From positions 1 through 8,269 of the forward strand of contig JARIAP010000187.1 of NCBI GenBank assembly GCA_029257755.1: a DNA stretch of 8,269 nt, read 5' to 3'. Each line of letters opens with the position of its first letter. The stretch's first letter is position 1. The DNA is from Helicobacter sp. GTDB lineage: Bacteria; Campylobacterota; Campylobacteria; Campylobacterales; Helicobacteraceae. The translations under genes and the position numbers were made by a program. The notes below the pieces were generated by a model. It had not been told where the DNA came from. It worked only from the letters and a program-made list of their open reading frames with translations, and did not search any database. Shown piece by piece: positions 8,036-8,269 of the stretch.

Positions 8036-8044
8036 ATTGTAGCA
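8036..8044 (-). promoter_or_regulatory. Extended -10 promoter of the herA-nurA operon
   Basis: On the minus strand the sequence is TGCTACAAT, an extended -10 box (TGn plus TACAAT) of the type used by epsilonproteobacterial housekeeping sigma factor, with AT-rich DNA upstream and no clear -35. Transcription would begin near 8029, giving a leader of about 43 bases that contains the whole 24-bp palindrome and the Shine-Dalgarno. Confidence 0.5.
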
Positions 8045-8269
8045 AAATGCAAATATTATTTTTAGGTATTAAATGCTCTTAACAGATTTTTATATATCGT
8101 ATATAACTTTTAAAAATTAAACTTCATTTCAATATATTAAAAATAAAAACACCCTTTTCCTAACATTTAACCCCAATATATACATGTTCATAATCACACA
8201 ATATTGACAATAAAATTACTATATATATTATATTATGATAAATTTTGTTACATAAAGTAAAATTATAAA
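8045..8269. other. Non-coding AT-rich stretch upstream of herA
   Basis: No open frame of useful length was found on either strand. The longest I noticed is a 20-codon minus-strand frame (start near 8192) with no ribosome binding site. I see no tRNA, CRISPR-like repeat or clear terminator. It is probably the intergenic region between herA and a gene lying beyond the right edge, and holds the candidate rightward promoter listed separately. Confidence 0.6.
8204..8231 (+). promoter_or_regulatory. Possible rightward promoter for a gene beyond the window
   Basis: TTGACA at 8204-8209 is followed after 16 bases by TATTAT at 8226-8231, a good match to the -35/-10 pattern of the housekeeping sigma factor. 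If real, transcription starts near 8238 and serves a gene divergent from herA whose coding region begins outside the window. Exact -35 boxes are uncommon in epsilonproteobacteria, and the AT-rich setting makes the -10 half weak evidence. Confidence 0.35.

Noticed and set aside
8132..8192. 20-codon minus-strand frame upstream of herA as a leader peptide
   Set aside because: It has no ribosome binding site and no recognisable composition, and such short frames are expected by chance.
1..8269. CRISPR array, tRNA/rRNA genes, insertion sequences, attachment sites
   Set aside because: I saw no regularly spaced repeats, cloverleaf-like or ribosomal sequence, transposase or integrase in either strand by eye.

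Overview
The window looks like chromosomal DNA from an AT-rich epsilonproteobacterium (Campylobacterota), most likely a Helicobacter-type species. The reasons are the very low GC content, the style of the leucyl-tRNA synthetase (for example the region around its HMGH signature), and a Helicobacter/Campylobacter-type acyl-ACP synthetase/acyltransferase. The genus is an inference from protein style, not from any database search.

Left part (1-4553, + strand): two housekeeping genes. The first is the 3' part of an Aas-like fusion protein. The end of a PlsC acyltransferase domain runs straight into a complete acyl-ACP synthetase (AMP-forming) domain, and the gene's start lies before the window. 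After a 117-base spacer comes a complete leuS, with catalytic, editing and zinc motifs intact.

Middle (4554-4708): a short, extremely AT-rich spacer between convergent genes. It holds a weak hairpin, and a 12-bp inverted repeat spans it and the last codons of nurA. The lptE gene that, from memory, follows leuS in H. pylori and C. jejuni is absent.

Right part (4709-7986, - strand): a two-gene operon read leftwards, herA then nurA, 8 bases apart. The nurA Shine-Dalgarno overlaps the herA stop codon. HerA is a hexameric DNA-translocating ATPase of the HerA/FtsK superfamily. The partner is a NurA-family nuclease with a four-cysteine zinc ribbon inside its fold. Together they should form a DNA-processing motor-nuclease complex, used for end resection/repair or for defence against foreign DNA. 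A perfect 24-bp palindrome lies between a good extended -10 promoter and the herA ribosome binding site, which suggests that the operon is repressed by a dimeric regulator.

Right edge (7987-8269): 283 bases without a convincing gene. It contains the herA control region and a possible rightward promoter for a gene beyond the window.

The most interesting element is the herA-nurA pair with its palindromic control site. It is a compact, self-contained module beside housekeeping genes, in a gene order that does not match the leuS neighbourhood I remember from related species.
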